A stretch of 24,583 bases of DNA from Oscillospiraceae bacterium (GTDB lineage: Bacteria > Bacillota > Clostridia > Oscillospirales > Oscillospiraceae). Position numbers and translations under genes: made by a program. The stretch spans positions 1-24,583 of the forward strand of contig JAAZCZ010000127.1 of NCBI GenBank assembly GCA_012513005.1, written 5' to 3'. Positions 1-6,534 of the stretch are shown here, in pieces. The notes beneath the pieces were generated by a model that did no database searches, was not told where the DNA came from, and saw only the letters and a list, made by a program, of their open reading frames with translations. Positions within the stretch are counted from its first letter, which is position 1. Every line of letters starts with the position of its first letter.

Positions 1-65
1 ATAAATAACGGCAATTTTTGAGATAATAAACTCGTTTTTATGACAATGGCTCAGCTAACGCAGTA

Positions 66-94
66 TTGCATAAAAGAAGAGATTGTGAGATAAT
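66..94 (+). promoter_or_regulatory. Putative sigma-A promoter of the rsmE-like gene
   Basis: A -35-like TTGCAT (66-71) and a -10-like GATAAT (89-94, five of six consensus bases) are separated by exactly 17 bases. The predicted transcription start near 100 lies directly before the GGAGG ribosome binding site at 104-108, so the leader would be very short. Bases 1-65 upstream contain only very short open frames and no recognisable gene. The call rests on motif spacing alone. Confidence 0.4.
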
Positions 95-117
95 ACACAA
101 AACGGAGGTGAGAGGTC

Positions 118-855
118 ATAGCTAAGTATTTTATCTGCGGCACAAACAAATTAGGCGGTATCGGCATGGCAAAAGTCAAGGTAGGTGAAGAGACTCTCAC
201 GTCCAAAACAAGAGCTTCAGACAATGCCGATATTAAAGTAGAACTAAAAGGCAAAGGCAGAAAAATAAGACATATTTTTAGAGACAAGTCTAATAAAGAA
301 AACGAATGCCCCGAAATTTTATTACTTGCAAAAGAGCCGGAAATTAAACTCTCTGTTTATGCCGGAGTAACTGATGAGAGAAGAGCCACAACACTAATCA
401 GAAACTGTATTATGGCGGGAGCTGCTGAGATATCATTTTTTGCAGGCTCAAAATCCGCATCAAAGAATAAACGGAATATGTCTGAATATTTGCCTCTTTG
501 GCAGGCGGTAGCTCACACGGCGGCAACAGAGTTTAAAAGAAGCCGCACACCACACATAAAGTATTATAACGAGTTTACGGATATGTTGGATTCTGCCGTC
601 AAAAAGGATGCAGCAATATTTCTGCAAGAACGTGGAGATAACCGCTGCAGCATGGCAACCGCAGCTTCAGAAATGGGAAATATTAGCTCGGTCGCAATAA
701 TAAGCGGAGGCGAGGAAGGCTTTTCCGAGGCAGAAATGAAAATCGCAGAGTATGTGGGTTTTCAGGCGGTAAGCTTAGGAGAAGAAATAATCAGAAACGA
801 CTATGCCCCCGCAATAGCAACGCAGGAGCTTTTGGCTATATTAAGCATCAATTAA
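118..855 (+). CDS. rsmE: RsmE-like 16S rRNA (uracil-1498-N3)-methyltransferase, divergent, apparent ATA start
   Basis: RsmE enzymes methylate N3 of U1498 in 16S rRNA using SAM, with an N-terminal PUA-like domain and a SPOUT methyltransferase domain. The C-terminal half here keeps the RsmE layout: an SGGEEGFSEAE segment in place of the usual GPEGGFS, then SLGEEIIRNDYAPAIATQ in place of the usual SLG..ILR.ETA. The frame opens after a TGA at 109-111. The first ATG (166) would cut into the PUA-like domain, whereas an ATA at 118 sits 9 bases after a GGAGG (104-108) and restores an N-terminus beginning (M)AKYFICG, as expected for the family (245 residues in total). No ATG, GTG or TTG lies in frame between the TGA and position 166. 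Several conserved positions are altered, so catalytic activity is uncertain. Family assignment is fairly safe; the start is inference. Confidence 0.7.
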   Translation: MAKYFICGTNKLGGIGMAKVKVGEETLTSKTRASDNADIKVELKGKGRKIRHIFRDKSNKENECPEILLLAKEPEIKLSVYAGVTDERRATTLIRNCIMAGAAEISFFAGSKSASKNKRNMSEYLPLWQAVAHTAATEFKRSRTPHIKYYNEFTDMLDSAVKKDAAIFLQERGDNRCSMATAASEMGNISSVAIISGGEEGFSEAEMKIAEYVGFQAVSLGEEIIRNDYAPAIATQELLAILSIN

Positions 856-881
856 TCTTCTGATTATATTTAGTTAATAGT

Positions 882-910
882 TTGCGGGATTTTGTTTTGC
901 AAATTATAAT
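882..910 (+). promoter_or_regulatory. Putative promoter of mscL and the genes after it
   Basis: A perfect -10 TATAAT (905-910) lies 17 bases after a weak -35 TTGCGG (882-887). It stands in the 75-base gap between rsmE and mscL, 20 bases before the mscL start. The -35 matches only at TTG, so strength cannot be judged. Confidence 0.45.
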
Positions 911-930
911 ATTATTTTTTGGAGGACATT

Positions 931-1368
931 ATGGAAGAGAAAAAAGGCTTTTTTAGCGAGTTTCGCGACTTTGTCTCCCGCGGCAATGTAATTGATCTGG
1001 CTGTCGGTGTCATCATAGGCGGAGCATTCAGTGCAATAACTGCCTCCCTTGTAAATGACATAATTATGCCGCTGGTAGGTCTTTTCCTAGGCGGAATCGA
1101 CTTCTCCACATGGGCAGTTACAGTAGGTCCGTTGATGCCGGGTGCGGAACCCTCAGTAGTAAAACTCGGCGTGTTTATTATGGCAATAATAAACTTCCTA
1201 ATCTTGGCACTTGTAATCTTTACAATTGTACGCAAGATTAACAAAATCCGCGAAAAACAGGCAGCAAAGCTTGCCGAAAAGGAAGAAGAAGCACCCGCAG
1301 AGGATCCGGCACCCACAGAAGCAGAGCTGCTCACTCAGATTCTTGAGGTACTAAAAGCAGGTAAGTGA
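931..1368 (+). CDS. mscL: Large-conductance mechanosensitive channel MscL
   Basis: MscL is a pentameric inner-membrane channel that opens under membrane tension to release solutes during osmotic downshock. The protein (145 residues) has the family N-terminus, an amphipathic FFSEFRDFVSRGNVIDLAVGVIIGGAF run entering TM1, a periplasmic loop, a second hydrophobic segment (about residues 80-105) and a charged helical C-terminus. Because that run is described rather than fully matched, note the key elements: RGNVIDLAVG and GGAFSAI. The ATG at 931 has a GGAGGA five to ten bases upstream; an earlier in-frame TTG at 919 lies before this site and is unlikely. The C-terminal tail is rich in Glu, Ala and Pro. 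The stop overlaps the start of the next gene by four bases (GTGA), implying translational coupling. Confidence 0.95.
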   Translation: MEEKKGFFSEFRDFVSRGNVIDLAVGVIIGGAFSAITASLVNDIIMPLVGLFLGGIDFSTWAVTVGPLMPGAEPSVVKLGVFIMAIINFLILALVIFTIVRKINKIREKQAAKLAEKEEEAPAEDPAPTEAELLTQILEVLKAGK

Positions 1369-2582
1369 AGAAATCAGAGCTAACAGTCATAGGCGCCGGC
1401 GCATCAGGCATTATGGCAGCCCTAACAGCAGCTATGCAGGGTAAAAAGGTCACTTTAATTGAGCGACAAGCCAGAGTTGGCAGAAAGCTGATGGCTACCG
1501 GAAATGGCAGATGCAACATAACAAATATCAAAGCCGACTTGCCCTTCTATCACGGAGACAATGTCGGCTTTGCTGAATATGCCCTTTGCAGCATGCCGGT
1601 GCAAAAAACAATTGAGTTTTTTAGTAGCATAGGGCTTCTTACAACCGTTGAAGAAGGCGGCAGGGTATACCCACTGTCAAATTCGGCAAACTCGGTTGTG
1701 GATACCCTGCGCTATGCATTAGAGGCTACGGGCGTAGAAATAGTAAACTCCTGCCTTATTAAAACAGCAAAAAAGCATGGAGATGTTTTTAGAATCTATT
1801 CAGACGAGCCGGTTATAGAATGCAATAAGCTCATTATTGCATGCGGAGGCGCAGCGGGCGAAAAGCTCGGGGGCTCGCAAGATGGCTATAAAATCCTAAA
1901 ATCATTTGGGCACAGCAGCACAGCAATTGCCCCGGCACTTTCACAGATAAAAACAAAGCCGGATTTTCCGCGCTCTTTAAAAGGCGTTAAAGCTGATGTA
2001 AGAGCAAGAATAGAGGAAAACGGCAATACCATAGCTACGAGCGAGGGCGAGGCACTGTTCACTGAAACCGGTGTATCAGGACCTGCTATTTTTGATATTT
2101 CAAGAACAGCGGCAGTAAACAGCAATAAAAATCTCGAACTTAGGCTAAATTTCTTTAGAAACAGAACAGAAGCAGATTTGTATGATTACATTAATAATAA
2201 AAAGCAAAAAATGCCAAACCTGTCTGCCTCCGAAGTTTGGACCGGAGCACTGCACAACAGGCTCGGCAGAATGCTGATTAAGTACTCGGGGATAGACAGC
2301 AACAAGATAGTTTCAGAGCTTTCTCAGGACGAAATGTCAAAAATTGTCCGAAATAGTCTTGATTTTGTCTTGCCGATATACGGCACAGACAGTTTTTCGC
2401 AAGCACAGGTAACTGCAGGCGGCATAAGATGCTCTGAATTTTGTGATAAGACCATGCAGAGCAAAATAGTCAAAGGTCTTTATGCCTGCGGTGAGGTTCT
2501 CGACATAGACGGTGACTGCGGGGGCTTTAACCTGCAATGGGCATGGTCAAGCGGCTATCTGGCAGGGCTCACATTAGATTAA
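1365..2582 (+). CDS. FAD-dependent NAD(P)/FAD oxidoreductase, HI0933/BaiN family
   Basis: A flavoprotein of the HI0933/YhiN/BaiN type (405 residues, the usual length is about 400). The N-terminus holds the dinucleotide-binding motif GAGASGIMAA followed by a conserved RVGRKLMATGNGRCNITN segment characteristic of the family. The C-terminus has the second FAD-contact region GLYACGEVLDIDGDCGGFN with a conserved tryptophan-containing tail. A BaiN member was proposed to act in gut bacterial bile acid 7-dehydroxylation, but most members have no proven substrate, so that role should not be transferred. It begins at GTG overlapping the mscL stop, which suggests coupling; no functional link to mscL is known to me. 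It is followed by a 55-base gap and the lar genes. Confidence 0.88.
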   Translation: MKKSELTVIGAGASGIMAALTAAMQGKKVTLIERQARVGRKLMATGNGRCNITNIKADLPFYHGDNVGFAEYALCSMPVQKTIEFFSSIGLLTTVEEGGRVYPLSNSANSVVDTLRYALEATGVEIVNSCLIKTAKKHGDVFRIYSDEPVIECNKLIIACGGAAGEKLGGSQDGYKILKSFGHSSTAIAPALSQIKTKPDFPRSLKGVKADVRARIEENGNTIATSEGEALFTETGVSGPAIFDISRTAAVNSNKNLELRLNFFRNRTEADLYDYINNKKQKMPNLSASEVWTGALHNRLGRMLIKYSGIDSNKIVSELSQDEMSKIVRNSLDFVLPIYGTDSFSQAQVTAGGIRCSEFCDKTMQSKIVKGLYACGEVLDIDGDCGGFNLQWAWSSGYLAGLTLD

Positions 2583-2593
2583 TACAGAAAAAA

Positions 2594-2620
2594 ACACTAA
2601 ATTAGTGTGAAATATATAAT
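2594..2620 (+). promoter_or_regulatory. Palindrome plus -10 element upstream of larB
   Basis: ACACTAAATTAGTGT (2594-2608) is a perfect odd-length palindrome: seven-base arms around one central base. It is followed six bases later by a consensus -10 TATAAT (2615-2620). No good -35 is visible at 17 bases (AAACAC). The palindrome covers the -35 region, the position expected for an operator. The larB start follows at 2638 with a GAGG-type ribosome binding site. Which regulator binds is unknown. Confidence 0.45.
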
Positions 2621-2637
2621 AAACATCTGAGGTCAAA

Positions 2638-3387
2638 ATGAAAAAGAGCAAGATAGAGGAAATATTAAAACAGGTAGAGTGCGGCAAGCTCTCTGCACAA
2701 GATGCTGTCACAAAGCTAAAACTCGAACCAATTGACGATATTGGTTTTGCAAAGGTAGATCACCACAGGGAGCTTCGTCAAGGCACCCCCGAGGTTATCT
2801 ACGGCGAGGGCAAAAGACCGGAGCATATATTGGCAATTGCCGAATCTCTTATTAATATTGGTCAGCCAATCGTACTCATTACAAGAATGAGCAGGGAAGC
2901 TGCCGAGCTTGTTTCTTCAAAGCATCCCTTAGTTTACGACGCTGTTTCAAAAACAGGCTACATAGGCAGTTTGCCCGAGCCGGATGGCAAGGGCGAAATA
3001 GTTGTTGCCACAGGCGGCACAACCGATATCCCGGTTGCAGAGGAAGCTGCAATAACAGCCTCCGTGCTCGGAAATAGCGTAGTCAGACTCTATGATGTCG
3101 GTGTTTCGGGAATCCACAGGCTGCTTTCACATGCCGAGGAAATCATGACCGCAAGAGTTATTATAGCTGTCGCGGGAATGGAGGGAGCATTGCCAAGCGT
3201 AATCGGCGGGCTTGCAGATTGCCCGGTAATAGCCGTGCCGACAAGTGTGGGCTACGGAGCTGCTTTCGGCGGAGTTGCTGCCCTTCTTGCCATGCTAAAT
3301 TCCTGCGCCAGCGGAGTTAGCGTCGTCAACATTGATAACGGCTTCGGAGCGGGCTATTTAGCCAGCATGATAAACCACTTAGACTAA
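2638..3387 (+). CDS. larB: LarB, nicotinate adenine dinucleotide carboxylase/hydrolase of nickel-pincer cofactor synthesis
   Basis: LarB carboxylates C5 of the pyridinium ring of nicotinic acid adenine dinucleotide and releases AMP, giving pyridinium-3,5-biscarboxylic acid mononucleotide, the first step to the nickel-pincer nucleotide. The 249-residue protein shows the PurE-like core: ATGGTTD (124-130), AGMEGALPSV (179-188) and PTSVGYGA (201-208). C223 in SCASGV is in the position I recall for the covalent-catalysis cysteine (Cys221 of the Lactobacillus plantarum enzyme). The N-terminal extension (1-60) is normal for the family. It is the first gene of larB-larE-larC; only one base separates its stop from larE. 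Confidence 0.95.
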   Translation: MKKSKIEEILKQVECGKLSAQDAVTKLKLEPIDDIGFAKVDHHRELRQGTPEVIYGEGKRPEHILAIAESLINIGQPIVLITRMSREAAELVSSKHPLVYDAVSKTGYIGSLPEPDGKGEIVVATGGTTDIPVAEEAAITASVLGNSVVRLYDVGVSGIHRLLSHAEEIMTARVIIAVAGMEGALPSVIGGLADCPVIAVPTSVGYGAAFGGVAALLAMLNSCASGVSVVNIDNGFGAGYLASMINHLD

Positions 3388-3388
3388 T

Positions 3389-4132
3389 ATGTCGCTCAAA
3401 GAGTTTTTTGAAGAAAATAAAAAAATAGCGCTTGCGTTTTCAGGCGGATGCGACTCTGCATATCTGCTCTATGAAGTAGTCAGGAACAATGCTGATGTTA
3501 CTGCATACTTTGTAAAAACACAGTTCCAGCCGGAGTTTGAGCTAAACGATGCTGTCTTACTTGCAAAGCAGTTAGGAGCAAAGCTTAAAATCATAAATCT
3601 GGATATACTGGCAAATTCAGAAATAGCCAAAAATCCATGTAACCGTTGCTACTTGTGCAAGAGCTTAATTTTAAGTGAAATAATAAAAGCTGCCAAAAAA
3701 GACGGATATAATATAATAATAGACGGCACAAATGCAGACGATAATCCGGCAGAAAGACCGGGCATGTCTGCTCTGGCTGAGCTTAAAATAAAATCTCCCT
3801 TAAGAGATAATAACATCAGCAAGAGAGAAATCAGAGAAAAATCAAAAAATGCAGGGCTTTTCACATGGGATAAGCCGGCGTATGCCTGCCTTGCAACAAG
3901 GATAAGAAGCGGGAAAGAGATTTTAGCTTCCGATCTTGTCAAAATTGAGCAGGGTGAAGAGATGATAAAAAATCTCGGTTTCAAAGATATAAGAATAAGA
4001 CTCAGCGAAGATAATGCCCTTTTGCAGTTTAAAAAAGAAGATAATAAAAGAGCTCTTAGTATGGAAAAAATAATAAGTAAAGAACTAAAAGATCTTTTCC
4101 CAAAATTCACAATAGATACAAAAGGCAGGTAG
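3389..4132 (+). CDS. larE: LarE, ATP-dependent sulfur transferase of nickel-pincer cofactor synthesis
   Basis: LarE activates the two carboxylates of the LarB product with ATP and replaces them by thiocarboxylates. The PP-loop SGGCDS is at 18-23, and the family motif NPCNRCYLCK at 82-91. C167, in KPAYACLATR, lies where L. plantarum LarE has Cys176, the residue that gives up its own sulfur and becomes dehydroalanine. Other LarE proteins carry extra C-terminal cysteines that bind a [4Fe-4S] cluster and recycle sulfur; the tail here (after 180) has none, so a single-use, cysteine-sacrificing mechanism is inferred. Length is 247 residues. The gene sits between larB and larC, three bases before the larC start. 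Confidence 0.93.
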   Translation: MSLKEFFEENKKIALAFSGGCDSAYLLYEVVRNNADVTAYFVKTQFQPEFELNDAVLLAKQLGAKLKIINLDILANSEIAKNPCNRCYLCKSLILSEIIKAAKKDGYNIIIDGTNADDNPAERPGMSALAELKIKSPLRDNNISKREIREKSKNAGLFTWDKPAYACLATRIRSGKEILASDLVKIEQGEEMIKNLGFKDIRIRLSEDNALLQFKKEDNKRALSMEKIISKELKDLFPKFTIDTKGR

Positions 4133-4135
4133 AAA

Positions 4136-5323
4136 ATGTCCATATTATACTTAGACTGCGCAATGGGCGCGTCAGGCAATATGCTGATGGCGGCGCTGCT
4201 TGAGCTTTATCCGGATAAAACAGATTTCATAGCAACTATTAACGCAGCCTTAAAGGGCATGGCAGTGGTGGAAGCCGAGGCAGATAAAAAATGCGGTATT
4301 TCCTGCACACATGTCAGTGTCAAAATAAACGGCAAAGAAGAATCAGAGGAAATGCACAGTCATAGCTGCAGCGAAACCTTTAAGACCGATATTAATTCTG
4401 TGCTGGAAAGAATAGACAGCTTGGAAATGCCGGAAGAGATAATAGAGGATGTAAAAGTTATATTCACTTCTATTTTCGAGGCAGAAAAAGATATACACGG
4501 CTGCGAGATAGAAAACATACACCTGCATGAATTAGGCTCTGCCGATGCTCTTGCCGACATTCTCGGAGTATCAATGCTTATCTATGCCATAAAGCCAAGA
4601 CGTATTATTGCTTCAAAAGTGAATGTAGGCGGCGGCAAGGTTAAATGCGCACACGGAATAATGCCTGTTCCGGCACCCGCCACACTAAAACTGTTAAAAG
4701 ACATACCAATCTATTCAGACGGCACAAATTTTGAACTTTGCACACCCACCGGGGCAGCTCTGTTAAGATATTATGTAAATGAGTTTGCAGATAAAATGCC
4801 GAGCATTACACCAAAGGCAGTAGGATACGGAAGCGGAAGTGCTGATCTTCCGCAGGCAAATGTGTTAAGAGCCATTTTAGGCGAGGAAGAGGGATATACT
4901 GAGCAGATAACAGAGCTTAGTGCCAATGTAGATGATATGACGGCAGAGGATATAGGATTTCTGCAGGAGAGACTTTTTGCAGCGGGAGCACTTGATGTAT
5001 ACACAATTAATGTCGGTATGAAAAAATGCCGCCCGGGCACAATGATTTGCTGCCTGTGCAATGAAAGCAATAAAAAAGAGCTTTTGCTCCTGTTTTTTAA
5101 GCACAGCTCAACTCTCGGCATTAGAGAACAAAGATATTCAAGATACGCGCTTTCACGAAGCAGTAGGGAGCTTGAAACCCGGCACGGCAAAATCAGAGTG
5201 AAGAAATCAGAGGGCTACGGTGTAAAAAGAGAGAAACCGGAGTATGACGATATCTCAGAGGTTTCGCGGAAAACAGATTTACCTATTTCAGAACTAAAAA
5301 AGCATATAGAAAAAGAAAGCTAA
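4136..5323 (+). CDS. larC: LarC, nickel insertase (cyclometallase) of nickel-pincer cofactor synthesis, unsplit
   Basis: LarC inserts Ni into pyridinium-3,5-bisthiocarboxylic acid mononucleotide in a CTP-dependent reaction, finishing the cofactor of LarA-type racemases. The protein (395 residues) starts with the family motif LDCAMGASGNMLMAAL, continues with HLHELGSADALADILG, and carries CTPTGAALL in the middle. A short acidic/His stretch (EEMHSHSCSE, near 64-73) stands where many LarC proteins have a longer His-rich metal-binding loop. In L. plantarum the gene is read through a programmed frameshift (LarC1/LarC2); here it is one continuous frame. It ends the left operon, followed by a bidirectional terminator. 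Confidence 0.94.
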   Translation: MSILYLDCAMGASGNMLMAALLELYPDKTDFIATINAALKGMAVVEAEADKKCGISCTHVSVKINGKEESEEMHSHSCSETFKTDINSVLERIDSLEMPEEIIEDVKVIFTSIFEAEKDIHGCEIENIHLHELGSADALADILGVSMLIYAIKPRRIIASKVNVGGGKVKCAHGIMPVPAPATLKLLKDIPIYSDGTNFELCTPTGAALLRYYVNEFADKMPSITPKAVGYGSGSADLPQANVLRAILGEEEGYTEQITELSANVDDMTAEDIGFLQERLFAAGALDVYTINVGMKKCRPGTMICCLCNESNKKELLLLFFKHSSTLGIREQRYSRYALSRSSRELETRHGKIRVKKSEGYGVKREKPEYDDISEVSRKTDLPISELKKHIEKES

Positions 5324-5340
5324 ACAGCTGACAAAACAAA

Positions 5341-5377
5341 AAATAACCGCCCGAGCCAAAAGCTCAGGCGGTTATTT
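5341..5377. terminator. Bidirectional intrinsic terminator between larC and acpP
   Basis: AAATAACCGCC-C-GAGC (5341-5356) pairs with GCTC-A-GGCGGTTATTT (5362-5377): 15 base pairs with one C/A mismatch and a CAAAA loop. The A-rich left and T-rich right flanks of the stem give a U-tract on both strands. It sits between the convergent ends of larC (5323) and acpP (5387), so it can stop transcription in both directions. Confidence 0.9.
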
Positions 5378-5386
5378 CTATTAAGC

Positions 5387-5614
5387 TTAAATCAGTTGGT
5401 CTAACAGCTCTGCAAGCTGCCCGACAGTTCTGACTCCGGTTGCACGCTCATCGGTAATGACAAGGTCATATTCCTCTTCAATTGCCATAATAAGCTCTAC
5501 AACATCAAGTGAATCTGCCCCGAGGTCACAGATAATATCCGTGTCGGCATTGATAAGTTCAATGTCAACCTCAAGCTGCTGTGCAAGAATTTCTTTTACT
5601 GTATCCAATGTCAT
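5387..5614 (-). CDS. acpP: Acyl carrier protein
   Basis: ACP carries growing acyl chains on a phosphopantetheine arm during fatty acid synthesis. The acidic 75-residue protein contains DLGADSLDVVEL with the attachment serine at residue 35. A longer frame upstream (to 5635, TTG) would include the ribosome binding site GGAGGA, so the ATG at 5614 is the right start; it also gives the standard ACP length. It is the last gene of the rpmH-rnpA-yidD-yidC-jag operon, 27 bases after jag. This position is unusual, since acpP is more often found next to fab or plsX genes; it could serve a system other than bulk fatty acid synthesis. Confidence 0.93.
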   Translation of the reverse strand: MTLDTVKEILAQQLEVDIELINADTDIICDLGADSLDVVELIMAIEEEYDLVITDERATGVRTVGQLAELLDQLI

Positions 5615-5641
5615 TTGCAATTCCTCCAAAGACAAATATTA

Positions 5642-6484
5642 TTAGCTCCACTCGCGGGCTGTGGGTGTTTTTTCAGGTTCCTTTGCGCTTGTTGCGGTAT
5701 AAGAAACAACCACGCGTCTGTTGGGCTCAGCACCGGTTGACGCTGTTGAAATACCTTCATGTGCCTGCAAAGCGGTGTGAATAACATGACGCTCATAAGA
5801 GTTCATGGGCTCAAGAGCCATACTGCGCTTGTATTTAACCACCTTAGCAGCCATTTTTTCTGCCAGGCTGACAAGGCTCTGTTCACGCTTTGCTCTGTAA
5901 TTTTCGGCATCAATACTGATTCGCTGACGCTTATCTCCGCCGCGGTTTAGTGCGAAGTTTGTAAGATGCTGAATAGCATCAAGCGTCTCACCGCGCCTGC
6001 CGATAACAGCACCCATGCCCTTACCGGAGAGGGTGATTAAAAGTCCGCCCTTAGGTGCATCTTTAATATCAATGTTGGCATTAATATTCATTCTGGAAAG
6101 AAGACCACGCAAAAATTCATTAGCTGCAGCCTTTGTGGGGTCATCGTATGTAATCTCAGCAGCAATTTCTGCGCCTTTTTCTGCAGTCTCAGCTTTTTTA
6201 CTTTTTTGTTTAAGCGGCTTTGAGGCTTCTTGTGCTGCAGCTTCGAAATCAGGTTTAGCCTCGGTAACATCAGGTAAAGCTTCATCTGACACAGGCGATA
6301 TTGTCTCGTCACAGTGATAGCCGATGCGAACAACTGCGGGGGAGGAGCCTATTCCCAAAAACCCGCTCTTCGGTCGCTCCAGCACTTCAACAGTCACGTC
6401 GTCGCGCTCCAGACCAAGCTCGCTAAGGGCAAGAGCAATAGCTTCATCCTGAGTCTTAGCGGTTTTGTCTAAATATTTTAACAT
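5642..6484 (-). CDS. jag: Jag/KhpB RNA-binding protein
   Basis: KhpB (Jag) is an RNA-binding protein of Gram-positives that acts with KhpA in post-transcriptional control of cell elongation and division. The three parts are visible: a Jag-N domain with KSGFLGIG (39-46); a variable acidic/basic linker (about 60-120); a KH domain with the GxxG loop in IGRRGETL (161-168); and an R3H domain with R232xxxH236 in ERHVIHTALQ. The start at 6484 follows a GGAGA site. It lies 50 bases after yidC, the usual partner gene. Length 280 residues is normal. Confidence 0.93.
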   Translation of the reverse strand: MLKYLDKTAKTQDEAIALALSELGLERDDVTVEVLERPKSGFLGIGSSPAVVRIGYHCDETISPVSDEALPDVTEAKPDFEAAAQEASKPLKQKSKKAETAEKGAEIAAEITYDDPTKAAANEFLRGLLSRMNINANIDIKDAPKGGLLITLSGKGMGAVIGRRGETLDAIQHLTNFALNRGGDKRQRISIDAENYRAKREQSLVSLAEKMAAKVVKYKRSMALEPMNSYERHVIHTALQAHEGISTASTGAEPNRRVVVSYTATSAKEPEKTPTAREWS

Positions 6485-6534
6485 ATAAATTAACTATCTC
6501 CTATTGTGAGTAGCAGGCAGTTTTGAGCCTTTAG

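Noticed and set aside
40..93. Short + strand frame of 17 codons starting at ATG 40
   Set aside because: Too short, no ribosome binding site, and it overlaps the promoter-like elements of the next gene.
51..287. 78-residue open frame on the - strand at the left end
   Set aside because: It is antisense to the RsmE-like gene and its promoter, has no ribosome binding site I can see, and resembles no protein family.
912..1334. 140-residue open frame antisense to mscL
   Set aside because: Ser/Ala-rich shadow of a clear MscL gene; no independent signals.
3649..4179. 176-residue open frame antisense to larE
   Set aside because: Low-complexity Ser/Leu/Ile translation caused by the A-rich codons of larE on the other strand.
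5611..5635. Longer N-terminus of the acyl carrier protein from a TTG at 5635
   Set aside because: The extension contains the GGAGGA ribosome binding site of the ATG at 5614, and the shorter form has the normal ACP length.
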